Made by a program: the position numbers and the translations under genes. 53,562 nt of DNA from Ruminococcus sp. (GTDB lineage Bacteria > Bacillota > Clostridia > Oscillospirales > Ruminococcaceae), in contig SVNW01000018.1 of NCBI GenBank assembly GCA_015066745.1, positions 1 through 53,562 on the forward strand. The letters are read 5' to 3'. Within the stretch, counting starts at the first letter, position 1, and each line of letters opens with the position of its first letter. The notes below the pieces were generated by a model. That model ran no database searches. It saw only the letters and a program-made list of their open reading frames with translations, and had not been told where the DNA came from. Shown piece after piece: positions 18,834-26,449 of this stretch.

Positions 18834-18864
18834 TTTTCGTTAAATAACGTAATTCAAGAAAAAA
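18834..18864 (+). repeat. Left inverted repeat (31 bp) of the invertible segment
   Basis: A 31-bp sequence matched perfectly, in reverse complement, by 20043-20073. It reads as two imperfect 11-bp arms around a 7-bp centre: TTTTCGTTAAA, centre TAACGTA, and a right arm whose complement is TTTTCTTGAAT (8 of 11 identical to the left arm). This is the usual shape of a tyrosine-recombinase crossover site. It lies in the leader between the promoter at 18895-18923 and the first polysaccharide gene. Confidence 0.92.
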
Positions 18865-18894
18865 CGTATAAATAATATACGTATAATAATTTAA

Positions 18895-18923
18895 ATTATA
18901 ACATATATCGACATATATGTCAA
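18895..18923 (-). promoter_or_regulatory. Consensus sigma-70 promoter driving the polysaccharide operon (ON orientation)
   Basis: On the minus strand TTGACA (18918-18923) and TATAAT (18895-18900) are separated by exactly 17 bases, a perfect housekeeping promoter. Transcription should start near 18888 and cross the left inverted repeat into the GT4 gene at 18722; I see no terminator hairpin in that leader. The promoter lies inside the invertible segment, only about 30 bp from the crossover site, so its direction relative to the operon changes with inversion. Confidence 0.88.
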
Positions 18924-18954
18924 CCCATATATTATAGTTTTTTGGAGGTTTATA

Positions 18955-20034
18955 ATGGAAAAATACAACATTTATCATCGACAGGACGGCAGATGGGAAG
19001 GACGATTATTGAAAAAGAAGGACGAAAAAGGGAAAAGAAAATATAAATATATATTTGGAAAAAGCAAAGAAGAAGTTATACGTAAGATAGATGCGATAAG
19101 AAAAGTAAAATGTTCAGAATCAGGTTCATATACTGTAGAGAAAATATTTAATGAATGGTACGAAAGTATATCTCACAAAGTAAAAGAATCAACCTTATCA
19201 AATTATCGTATAAAGGCCTCAAAACATATATTACCTGATTTCGGTGATGCTTACATCAATTCATTTAATGCACAGTATATATATTCATTTATTAAAATAA
19301 AACAACAAAACGGTTTGTCAAACAGATATATATCGGATATAGTTGTTATGGTAAAATCTATTTTTAAATATGCATCTGATAACTATAACATATATAATCC
19401 TCTTTCAAATATTTCATTGCCAAGAAAGAAAATCTCAGAAATACGTCTGTTAGAGGAAAATGAAACTGATAAATTAAAAAAATATATATTCGAAAATCAA
19501 AATCGAACTACTATGGGTATTGCACTTTCACTTTCTACAGGTCTGAGAATAGGTGAACTTTGTGCTTTACAATGGGACGATATTGATTTAAAAAAACGTA
19601 TTATGACCGTCAGAAAAACAATTCAACGAATAAGTTGTCAACATGAAAATAAAAAAACGAAGATAATAATAACAGAACCTAAAAGTGATACTTCGAACAG
19701 AACGATACCTATACCGGATTTTATGATAAAATTTATGGAAAAGTTCAGAGGTGATAAAAAAGAATATATTTTATCGGGAAAAAACAAAGCTATAGAGCCT
19801 CGTACTCTGCAATACAGATTTGCAAAGGTATTAAAAAACGTAAACTTACCGTCAATTCATTTTCATGCGTTAAGACATATGTTCGCTTCAAACTGTATAA
19901 AAGCCGGATTTGATGTAAAAGCGTTATCTGAAATATTAGGTCACTCAAATGTTGAAATAACGCTTAACAGATATGTTCATTCATCTTTTGAACAAAAAAT
20001 AAAATATATGAATATGCTTGAACCGATTTTCTAA
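18955..20034 (+). CDS. Tyrosine recombinase (DNA invertase) inside the invertible segment
   Basis: 359 aa with the classical integrase layout: an N-terminal arm-type DNA-binding region (YHRQDGRWEGRLL), a SAM-like core-binding domain (about 55-165) and a catalytic domain. All active-site residues are in place: R198 in GLRIGEL, K243 in EPKSDTS, H304 and R307 in HALRH, H330 in GHSNVEI and the nucleophile Y340 in NRYVH. GGAGG lies 7 bases before the ATG. The gene is enclosed by perfect 31-bp inverted repeats and followed by a terminator just beyond the right repeat. The likely job is flipping its own segment and so switching the polysaccharide operon. Its own promoter is not obvious. Confidence 0.92.
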   Translation: MEKYNIYHRQDGRWEGRLLKKKDEKGKRKYKYIFGKSKEEVIRKIDAIRKVKCSESGSYTVEKIFNEWYESISHKVKESTLSNYRIKASKHILPDFGDAYINSFNAQYIYSFIKIKQQNGLSNRYISDIVVMVKSIFKYASDNYNIYNPLSNISLPRKKISEIRLLEENETDKLKKYIFENQNRTTMGIALSLSTGLRIGELCALQWDDIDLKKRIMTVRKTIQRISCQHENKKTKIIITEPKSDTSNRTIPIPDFMIKFMEKFRGDKKEYILSGKNKAIEPRTLQYRFAKVLKNVNLPSIHFHALRHMFASNCIKAGFDVKALSEILGHSNVEITLNRYVHSSFEQKIKYMNMLEPIF

Positions 20035-20042
20035 ATATATGA

Positions 20043-20073
20043 TTTTTTCTTGAATTACGTTATTTAACGAAAA
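20043..20073 (-). repeat. Right inverted repeat (31 bp) of the invertible segment
   Basis: Exact reverse complement of 18834-18864 over 31 bases; identity stops on both sides, since the bases beyond differ at each end. It begins 8 bases after the recombinase stop codon. The perfect match over this length in otherwise unrelated AT-rich flanks indicates that the two copies are kept identical by recombination. Confidence 0.92.
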
Positions 20074-20084
20074 TATTTTATATG

Positions 20085-20116
20085 AGAATCATACAAATCG
20101 GTATGATTCTTTTTTG
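20085..20116 (+). terminator. Terminator just outside the right inverted repeat
   Basis: A 10-bp perfect stem (AGAATCATAC with GTATGATTCT), a 6-base loop and a run of T residues. It ends recombinase transcription in the present orientation. After inversion the strong promoter would point here and be stopped within about 12 bases of the repeat, which insulates the right flank. Confidence 0.88.
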
Positions 20117-20120
20117 TTGC

Positions 20121-20158
20121 AAATAAAAAAGAGAGACCGGATAAACCAAGCCTCTCTG
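20121..20158 (-). terminator. Terminator of the C39-like peptidase gene
   Basis: On the minus strand AGAGAG pairs with CTCTCT (20152-20157 with 20130-20135), with some additional weak pairing inside, followed by a T-rich run (20121-20129). It lies a few bases after the stop codon at 20165, back to back with the recombinase terminator. Confidence 0.7.
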
Positions 20159-20164
20159 TATTTT

Positions 20165-20527
20165 TTATTTTGTACAATTTATCTCCCAGTAGTATCTCCT
20201 TTTTGAAACCGGAAAGTCATCCATTACCCCATGTTCAGGATCATAAAATGTACCATCACAATATAACGACCAGTGCCAGCATCTTGGAGTTTCAAGACTG
20301 AGAATGCACATATCCGGAAGATCATCTTTTGTAAATGCCTCTTTTCGTTGCGGATCATACTTAATACCATTTGCGTCAAGGACTCTTTTCATTTCTTTGA
20401 GATTTGTCTCTCTGTCGTTATCAAGAAATCTTATTATGACATCAACCTCTTTGTCAAGTATCATCGCAAGCACTGCCTGACCGCACTGAAGATCTGTCGG
20501 TTCATGGATATATGTTATTTTTCTCAT
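20165..20527 (-). CDS. Small C39-like / papain-fold cysteine peptidase
   Basis: A 120-aa single-domain protein with the C39-family pattern: catalytic cysteine in LQCGQAVLAMIL, histidine in CWHWSLYCDG and aspartate in FYDPEHG. C39 peptidases normally process double-glycine leaders as part of an ABC transporter; here the domain stands alone with no transporter part, signal peptide or membrane segment and no leader peptide gene nearby. It begins 18 bases after the AraC-type regulator gene ends, so the two are probably one transcript. It may be a housekeeping or regulatory protease. Substrate unknown. Confidence 0.7.
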   Translation of the reverse strand: MRKITYIHEPTDLQCGQAVLAMILDKEVDVIIRFLDNDRETNLKEMKRVLDANGIKYDPQRKEAFTKDDLPDMCILSLETPRCWHWSLYCDGTFYDPEHGVMDDFPVSKRRYYWEINCTK

Positions 20528-20545
20528 TTTTATAAAACCACCTTT

Positions 20546-22741
20546 TTAAATATTTTTATCACGATATTTCAACGGCGTATATCCTGTTACAAGACGGAAC
20601 TGGTGCAGGAAATGTTTATCGTCACCGTATCCGCATTTATCAGCTATTGCAGAAATACTTATATCTGTAGTCGCAAGAAGATATTTTGCATATGATACTC
20701 TGCTGTTTATCAGGTCCTGATGAAAACTTATTTTGAAAAGTTTTCTGTATATACTCCTGAAATGTCCGCTACTCATGCAAAACTTTCTTGATGCGTCTTC
20801 TGCGTTTATATCAAGAGAAGGATTTTTATAGATCTGCCATCTCAACTCAGAATATTTTTCATATCCTGATTTTTTATAATTATCTTCTGCTGATTCAGCC
20901 TGATTTTCAAGCTCTTTTTCCAGCTTTTCAAAACAAAAATCAAAGTCAAAAGAAGAAATTTTATCAGAATGTACTGCAAAAGAAATATTTATATTCTGAT
21001 TTTCAAGAAGTGTATAGAATAATTTTATAAAAGCTTTATCTGCCGTAAGTCTGCACTTTTCCTCAGTCTCTATCTCCGAAACAGCAAAAACATATCTGTT
21101 GTCATCAAGTCTTCCGCAAAAATTATTTTTATCCTTTGAAAGCTCCATAAGCTCATCAGCAACTTTCATACAAACTTTAAGACGTTTGCTCATTATATCT
21201 TTTTCAAGCGTGACATCCTTTGAAGAAAAATTTATATCAAACATACACACAAGAAAAAAACTGGCTGATACGGTTTTTTTTACTGCGATCATAAACTCAC
21301 TTTCAAATCCCGCTCTGTTGCAAAGTCCTGTTGTTGAATCATGAAATACAGAAAGATTCTGACAAGTAAACAGATACTCTATGTCATTTTTCATCTTCAA
21401 AAACTTCAGCGAGTTTGATATAACTTTCAGCAATTCTCTGAAAGCAGGTTTAAAAGGTTCATTTTCGCAGACACGAAGTATAGCATATCCAAATGTTTCC
21501 TCAATAAAACAAATCGGACAAAAATAAAAAACAGATGGATTTTCAGTGTTTCTTAATTCATCAGGCATAAGCTCGTCATACGAAAAATGATATATATTAT
21601 CAATGTTGCATACTATATCAATTACCGGATAACAGGTCATCAGATGTTCATTTGTATCACGCACTGACATACACCAATCGTCAAAAAGACACATATACAA
21701 ACTCTGCACAGGTGGTATAAAATAAGAATATCTTCTTAAAATCCACACCATATCCATAACAGAACGAGCCTCGGCAAGATATTGTTCAAGTTCGCCGTTT
21801 TCATTGCACAGCATATATCCACGGTTTTCTATCATCTCTTTTTTCTCTGAAAGCAATACAGCACTATCTTCCGCACATGAACAAGTATTTCCGTATATCA
21901 TATTTCCCGATTCTGATATATTGCTGTTATATTTTTTACCACTGACTTTTTCATAGAGTTCGATTACAGATTTTGCACCGAGGTATTCCCTGTCTCTTTT
22001 ATAGGTTGTAATCAACGGGTGGTGATACAATCTTTCGTGTATGTATTCGTAACCTATTACCATTATATCTTCAGGAATTTTTACACCTTTTTCTGTAAGC
22101 TTATCACAAAGCCCATATGCCATATAGTCATTTGTGCAGACTACTCCCTGCGGTATACGACGCTCTCCGGAAATATACTTTTGAGCCAGTTCTTCTCCGG
22201 TGTTTATCCAGAAGTTTCCGAATACAACTTTACTTTTATCAAATTTTATACCATGTTTTTCTAAAGAAGTTTTATAACCTCTTACTCTTTCACGAGATAC
22301 TCCCTCTTCATCGGGGCCTGTAAGAATATCAATATCATAAAATCCATGTACTTCGATAAAATGGTCTGTTACTTTTTCAATATCTGTTGCAGTATCGTTA
22401 TCTATACATGATACACCGGATATTTTTGTACCTATATATACAACAGGTATATAGGAAACAGTATCAAGCATACTGACTATATTATTTCTGAGTTCATCAC
22501 TTAGCAATACATCTGTATCAACAATAATTCCATCTGGTTCTGACGATTTGATAAGATTGTATATGCCATTTTCAAGAGAAAAAAATTTATTGTACTCAGA
22601 TGTATTATATATATTTGACACTACTGCTATATCTATATCCATTTCTGATGCCTGCTTTGAGATCCCTTTTATCAGTTCACTTTGCTCACTGTTGTCGGGT
22701 CTTGCAGTAATAAGGTAAAACAGCATTCTTTTTTTATTCAT
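20546..22741 (-). CDS. AraC-type regulator with LacI-like sensor and degenerate GGDEF-like domain
   Basis: About 731 aa. Residues 1-270 resemble the periplasmic-binding-protein-like sensor of LacI/GalR regulators (DGIIVDTDVL, YIPVVYIGTKISG, DFDI-type hinge LTGPDEEGVSRERVRGY, GVVCTNDYMAYGL, VIGYEY). A middle region has FHDSTTGLCNRAGFESEF and later CGRLDDNRYVFAV, which look like a GGDEF domain that has lost its GG(D/E)EF signature. The last 100 residues are a two-helix-turn-helix AraC output (NAEDASRKFCMSSGHFRSIY, ISAIADKCGYGDDKHFL). The ATG at 22741 has AGGAGGG 5 bases upstream, so the longer frame to 22795 is not used. It is divergent from the GH5 gene and may control it in response to a sugar. 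Confidence 0.85.
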   Translation of the reverse strand: MNKKRMLFYLITARPDNSEQSELIKGISKQASEMDIDIAVVSNIYNTSEYNKFFSLENGIYNLIKSSEPDGIIVDTDVLLSDELRNNIVSMLDTVSYIPVVYIGTKISGVSCIDNDTATDIEKVTDHFIEVHGFYDIDILTGPDEEGVSRERVRGYKTSLEKHGIKFDKSKVVFGNFWINTGEELAQKYISGERRIPQGVVCTNDYMAYGLCDKLTEKGVKIPEDIMVIGYEYIHERLYHHPLITTYKRDREYLGAKSVIELYEKVSGKKYNSNISESGNMIYGNTCSCAEDSAVLLSEKKEMIENRGYMLCNENGELEQYLAEARSVMDMVWILRRYSYFIPPVQSLYMCLFDDWCMSVRDTNEHLMTCYPVIDIVCNIDNIYHFSYDELMPDELRNTENPSVFYFCPICFIEETFGYAILRVCENEPFKPAFRELLKVISNSLKFLKMKNDIEYLFTCQNLSVFHDSTTGLCNRAGFESEFMIAVKKTVSASFFLVCMFDINFSSKDVTLEKDIMSKRLKVCMKVADELMELSKDKNNFCGRLDDNRYVFAVSEIETEEKCRLTADKAFIKLFYTLLENQNINISFAVHSDKISSFDFDFCFEKLEKELENQAESAEDNYKKSGYEKYSELRWQIYKNPSLDINAEDASRKFCMSSGHFRSIYRKLFKISFHQDLINSRVSYAKYLLATTDISISAIADKCGYGDDKHFLHQFRLVTGYTPLKYRDKNI

Positions 22742-22845
22742 CTTGTCCCTCCTGTACAAAATACCGATAAGTATATTATAACACCTATAAAACATGAGTT
22801 CAATTATTATTCTTCATTTTTTACACCAAAAAATCATAATTAGGG

Positions 22846-22874
22846 TTGAATGACTGTTTGGGTTGTATTATACT
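22846..22874 (+). promoter_or_regulatory. Promoter of the GH5-dockerin gene
   Basis: TTGAAT (22846-22851) and TATACT (22869-22874) with 17 bases between. Directly downstream the word AAGTGTA occurs twice about 20 bases apart before the ribosome-binding site, a possible operator for the divergent AraC-type regulator (inference). Confidence 0.7.
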
Positions 22875-22919
22875 TTAAGTGTAAAGTTAAATTTGTATAA
22901 GTGTATAAGGAGTGTTTAT

Positions 22920-24359
22920 ATGAACAAAGTCAGATGTGTTACATTTATTACTTCAATCGCAATGCTCGCAGGAGCAACAATCTTTTCATATCCTGCAGAT
23001 GTATCAGCACAAAATTCACAACAGGATATGCGTGATATAACAACTATGGAACTTGTAAAAGACATGGGTGTTGGTATCAATCTCGGAAACACGCTCGAAT
23101 CATGCGGTGACTGGATCGCACAGTGGACGGACAATTCACAGAAAGCATACGAAACTGCATGGGGTAGCCCTGTTATAACAAAAGAAATCATTCAGGGATA
23201 TGCCGATGAAGGTTTTGGAGTACTAAGAATCCCTGTTGCCTGGTCAAATCGTATGTCTGATGACGGCACATATACAATAGACAAAGATGTTATGGAAAGA
23301 GTAACCGAAATTGTAGACTGGACAATTGACGCCGGAATGTATGCTATCATAAATATTCACTGGGATAACGGCTGGGTAAATACATTCCCCGAAACAAAAG
23401 AAGAATCAATGAAACGCTATACTGTTATGTGGGAACAGATAAGTGACAACTTCAAAGACTATAATGATTATCTCATGTTTGAATCCCAGAACGAAGAACT
23501 TGGCTGGGATACCCTCTGGAACAGATGGGGCGGTCCTGAAGGAAAAGACGAATCCTATGCTCTTGTCAATGAAATAAATCAGGTGTTTGTTGATACAATA
23601 AGAAAAAGCGGTGGAAACAACGATGAAAGACACCTTCTTATTTCAGGATACAACACTGATATAAGCTGTACTTGTGACTCATACTTTGAAATGCCTTCTG
23701 ACCCTGCTGACAGATGCGCTTTATCTGTACACTACTATACTCCGGCAGGATTTGCAATACTTACAGAAGATGCTGACTGGGGTAAGGCTATGTATTCATG
23801 GGGTACAGACGCAGATTACGCAGAGCTTAACAAATATCTTGATATGCTTGAAGACACCTTTATTGATAAGGATATTCCGGTTATCATCGGTGAATACGGT
23901 TGTCCTGTTGAAAACAAAGACCCTGATTCTATTGTAAAATATCTTACAGCTGTATGCGAAGGTGCTTTTACAAGAGATATATGTCCTGTAATGTGGGACG
24001 TAACAGATGCACAATATGACCGTACTGCGTGCAAACTTAAAAACGACCAGATAAGAACCAACTTTCAGAAGATTTCAGGATTTGACGGCTCTGATAATAA
24101 AAACGATAATGATACAACCACTCCCGGAACTGATATTCCGTCAACTCAGAAAATATACGGTGACTTTAATGCAGACGGAAAAGCTGAACTTACAGACCTT
24201 ACAATTTTCAGCCTTATGCTTTTAGGCGATTCCACTTTTACAGATGAACAGAACGCAGTTTCAGACCTTAACGGTGACGGAAACGTAAACATTGCAGACC
24301 TTGCACATTTCAAACAGTTTATCTCAAAAGACGATGTGGTTCTCGGACCTCAGAAATAA
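22920..24359 (+). CDS. Secreted GH5 endoglucanase-type enzyme with type I dockerin
   Basis: 479 aa. Signal peptide of about 32 residues (MNKVRCVTFITSIAML...VSAQ). The GH5 domain spans about 40-390: INLGNTLE, LRIPVAW, INIHWDNGW, acid/base E192 in ESQNEELGW, SVHYYTP and nucleophile E325 in IGEYGCP. After a Thr/Pro-rich linker, residues about 413-470 form a dockerin with two calcium-loop repeats (DFNADGKAELTDL and DLNGDGNVNIADL), which dock to cohesins on a scaffoldin or cell-surface anchor. The expected substrate is cellulose or another beta-glucan; the subfamily was not determined. The ATG at 22920 follows AAGGAG; the upstream frame extension to 22863 lies in the promoter. A bidirectional terminator follows. 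Confidence 0.95.
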   Translation: MNKVRCVTFITSIAMLAGATIFSYPADVSAQNSQQDMRDITTMELVKDMGVGINLGNTLESCGDWIAQWTDNSQKAYETAWGSPVITKEIIQGYADEGFGVLRIPVAWSNRMSDDGTYTIDKDVMERVTEIVDWTIDAGMYAIINIHWDNGWVNTFPETKEESMKRYTVMWEQISDNFKDYNDYLMFESQNEELGWDTLWNRWGGPEGKDESYALVNEINQVFVDTIRKSGGNNDERHLLISGYNTDISCTCDSYFEMPSDPADRCALSVHYYTPAGFAILTEDADWGKAMYSWGTDADYAELNKYLDMLEDTFIDKDIPVIIGEYGCPVENKDPDSIVKYLTAVCEGAFTRDICPVMWDVTDAQYDRTACKLKNDQIRTNFQKISGFDGSDNKNDNDTTTPGTDIPSTQKIYGDFNADGKAELTDLTIFSLMLLGDSTFTDEQNAVSDLNGDGNVNIADLAHFKQFISKDDVVLGPQK

Positions 24360-24371
24360 TATTTAAAAATG

Positions 24372-24408
24372 AAAAAACGCAGAAACCTCAAAAATTTCTG
24401 CGTTTTTT
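24372..24408. terminator. Bidirectional terminator between GH5 and ABC permease genes
   Basis: A 14-bp perfect stem (AAAAAACGCAGAAA with TTTCTGCGTTTTTT, 9-base loop). The flanking A and T runs allow it to serve both the GH5 gene and the convergent ABC permease gene. Confidence 0.9.
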
Positions 24409-24412
24409 GTTT

Positions 24413-26449
24413 TTATATATTTTCATTTCTTAACTCGTCTACACAGTTTTCATTTTTAATACGTTTTCTTGAATAAAACATCGGTAAAAATACTACAGGA
24501 AAAATTCCGATACATACACCGATGATACTTTTGAGCGGAATATAAAAACTTACATCATAACCTGCTCCGCTTACAATATAAATTACATATGTAATCGCAA
24601 CCGATATCGGAAGTCCTATAATGAGTGATTTTACACCATAAAAAATACATTCATAATTAAGTATTTTTCCAAGTCCTCTGTCGGAAAGACCGACAGATTT
24701 TAGCATAGCATACTCTCTGCGACGGAGATTTACGTTTGTCGTAATAGTATTAAATACATTTGCAACAGATATAAGCGTTATTATAATTATAAATCCGTAG
24801 CAAAGAATCTCTACCACGCTTATAAGGCAATTTATACGTACTGCATCTTTTTTAACCCATATCAATTCTTCCAGAACTTCTGTATCAGGCGCAATATCAC
24901 GAACAAAATTTATAGCCTCATCTAAAACTTTTATCATATCATCTATATCTGCATTTTTCATATCCTCATAATCAAAGAAAGAACCAAGAACGTTAAGCTC
25001 ACCATATGTATCAAAATCTTCTTTACAATCCTCTCTTTCAAATATATATGTAGGCGGAGTAGCTACGATATCATTCAGATATGAAACAAACGATGAAGAT
25101 GACACAAATAAAATTATGCTCATACTAAGCGACATTACAACTATACGATAACGCTTTCGGTTTCGTCTGAAATTCTTCAGTGCCATCATTGCGCTGAAAC
25201 TAAAATGCTTCTTTGAAAAAGCCGTGGTTTTTATTTTTTTGTTACTTGACTTTATATCATTTGTTCCGCGTATAGATGCGATAGGGTCGGCTTTTACCGC
25301 TCTTACTGCCGGAAGTATTACCGATATCATTATCGTGATGATACTGAGAAGAACAGATATCAGTATTATATAAGGATTAAAAACAAAATTTATCGTACCG
25401 CGTATATTTAAATATTCTTCCGATAGTCCTTCCTTTAACATATCTTTTATCATATACAGCACTGTTGCACTTCCGCCACAACCTATCAGTATTCCGGGTA
25501 AAACAGAAATCATATTCAGCACAAAAGCTTCAAAAAATACTGTATATCTTATCTGTCTGCCGGTCGCTCCGACTGACCTGAGCATGCCGTATTGTTTTAT
25601 TCTTTCTGTAACGGAAATCGCAAATGCGTTGTATATCAAAGAAACTGAACCAAAACATATAAGAGATATCAGAATAATTGTCATTCCGTATACAGTAGTC
25701 TGCACTCCTCTATCAATCGTATACTCAGAATCTTTCTTTTCAAAATTTTTATCATCACCTGTTCTTTTTTCATATTCTGAAATATTCTTTTTATTTACAA
25801 GTGAGATATACATATCATTTGTGCCGTTTCCCTGTTCTCCTTTGGTATATGCATTTATAAACAGATATTTATCTTCAAGATCAACAAATTCGTCGTGATA
25901 TCCATAAAATAATCCAACAACAGTATATGTTTTTTCTGTAAAGTCACCTGAGTCTTTATTGCCTGAAACTACATCATTTTTCTGACCGATACACAACTTA
26001 ATCTTGTCACCTACATCAAAAATATCTTTAAAAAATACTTCTGATAATATTATTTCATCATTTTTCTGAGGCATTCTCCCGCTTATAATATTTATAGCTG
26101 TCATACTTTCAAAATTATCATCTATTGATTTTAACAGATGATATCGGGATACCTTTGAATGATTTTCATCTACTTTAGCATATCCGATATGTTCAAGAAC
26201 AGAAAATTCATTTACTTCCTTATCATCTATAATTTCTTTGACCTGATGTTCTGTTATACAGTTATGTACCCCATGATATTTTCCGTAAATGCTGTCATTT
26301 ATGATCTCTACATATTTTATTCCGCTGTAGGCACATTCTAAAACTGCTGTAAACAAAGCAATTGATAAGGTTATTCCGATAATCGTGACAAGTGTACGGG
26401 TTTTATTTGCTACAAGTGACTTCAAAGTAAATTTTGAAAAGACACTCAT
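24413..26449 (-). CDS. FtsX-like ABC transporter permease
   Basis: 678-aa membrane protein with two FtsX/MacB-type halves. One membrane helix near residues 15-37 is followed by an extracellular domain of about 200 residues (with ISGRMPQKNDEIILSE), three helices (about 255-395) and a cytoplasmic ADPIASIRG coupling segment. A second helix-extracellular-three helices unit follows (helices near 430, 560, 610 and 645; LRRREYAMLKSVGLSD). About eight helices in total, which differs from the ten of true BceB. The start overlaps the ATPase stop by one base. With its ATPase and the neighbouring sensor pair it may resist or export antimicrobial peptides, or release lipoproteins; the substrate is not known. 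Confidence 0.88.
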   Translation of the reverse strand: MSVFSKFTLKSLVANKTRTLVTIIGITLSIALFTAVLECAYSGIKYVEIINDSIYGKYHGVHNCITEHQVKEIIDDKEVNEFSVLEHIGYAKVDENHSKVSRYHLLKSIDDNFESMTAINIISGRMPQKNDEIILSEVFFKDIFDVGDKIKLCIGQKNDVVSGNKDSGDFTEKTYTVVGLFYGYHDEFVDLEDKYLFINAYTKGEQGNGTNDMYISLVNKKNISEYEKRTGDDKNFEKKDSEYTIDRGVQTTVYGMTIILISLICFGSVSLIYNAFAISVTERIKQYGMLRSVGATGRQIRYTVFFEAFVLNMISVLPGILIGCGGSATVLYMIKDMLKEGLSEEYLNIRGTINFVFNPYIILISVLLSIITIMISVILPAVRAVKADPIASIRGTNDIKSSNKKIKTTAFSKKHFSFSAMMALKNFRRNRKRYRIVVMSLSMSIILFVSSSSFVSYLNDIVATPPTYIFEREDCKEDFDTYGELNVLGSFFDYEDMKNADIDDMIKVLDEAINFVRDIAPDTEVLEELIWVKKDAVRINCLISVVEILCYGFIIIITLISVANVFNTITTNVNLRRREYAMLKSVGLSDRGLGKILNYECIFYGVKSLIIGLPISVAITYVIYIVSGAGYDVSFYIPLKSIIGVCIGIFPVVFLPMFYSRKRIKNENCVDELRNENI

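Larger units (their letters stand above)
18865..20042. mobile_element. Putative self-encoded invertible promoter segment (inverton)
   Basis: A stretch of 1178 bp bounded by perfect 31-bp inverted repeats. It contains one gene, a full-length tyrosine recombinase, and a strong outward promoter in front of that gene on the opposite strand. Recombination between inverted sites would flip the whole segment, moving the promoter from the polysaccharide side to the terminator side. The architecture parallels the Salmonella H segment (hin plus outward promoter between hix sites) except for the recombinase class. No cargo, no excision-type direct repeats and no tRNA attachment site are present, so inversion fits better than integration. 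Inversion itself is inferred, not seen. Confidence 0.8.

Noticed and set aside
18955..20034. Reading the recombinase as an integrase of a prophage or conjugative element
   Set aside because: No phage or transfer genes, no excisionase, no adjacent tRNA and no direct-repeat att sites. The repeats are inverted and enclose only this gene.
21099..21344. GGDEF-like region taken as an active diguanylate cyclase
   Set aside because: The signature loop is absent from the encoded regulator, so cyclase activity is unlikely; kept only as a degenerate domain.
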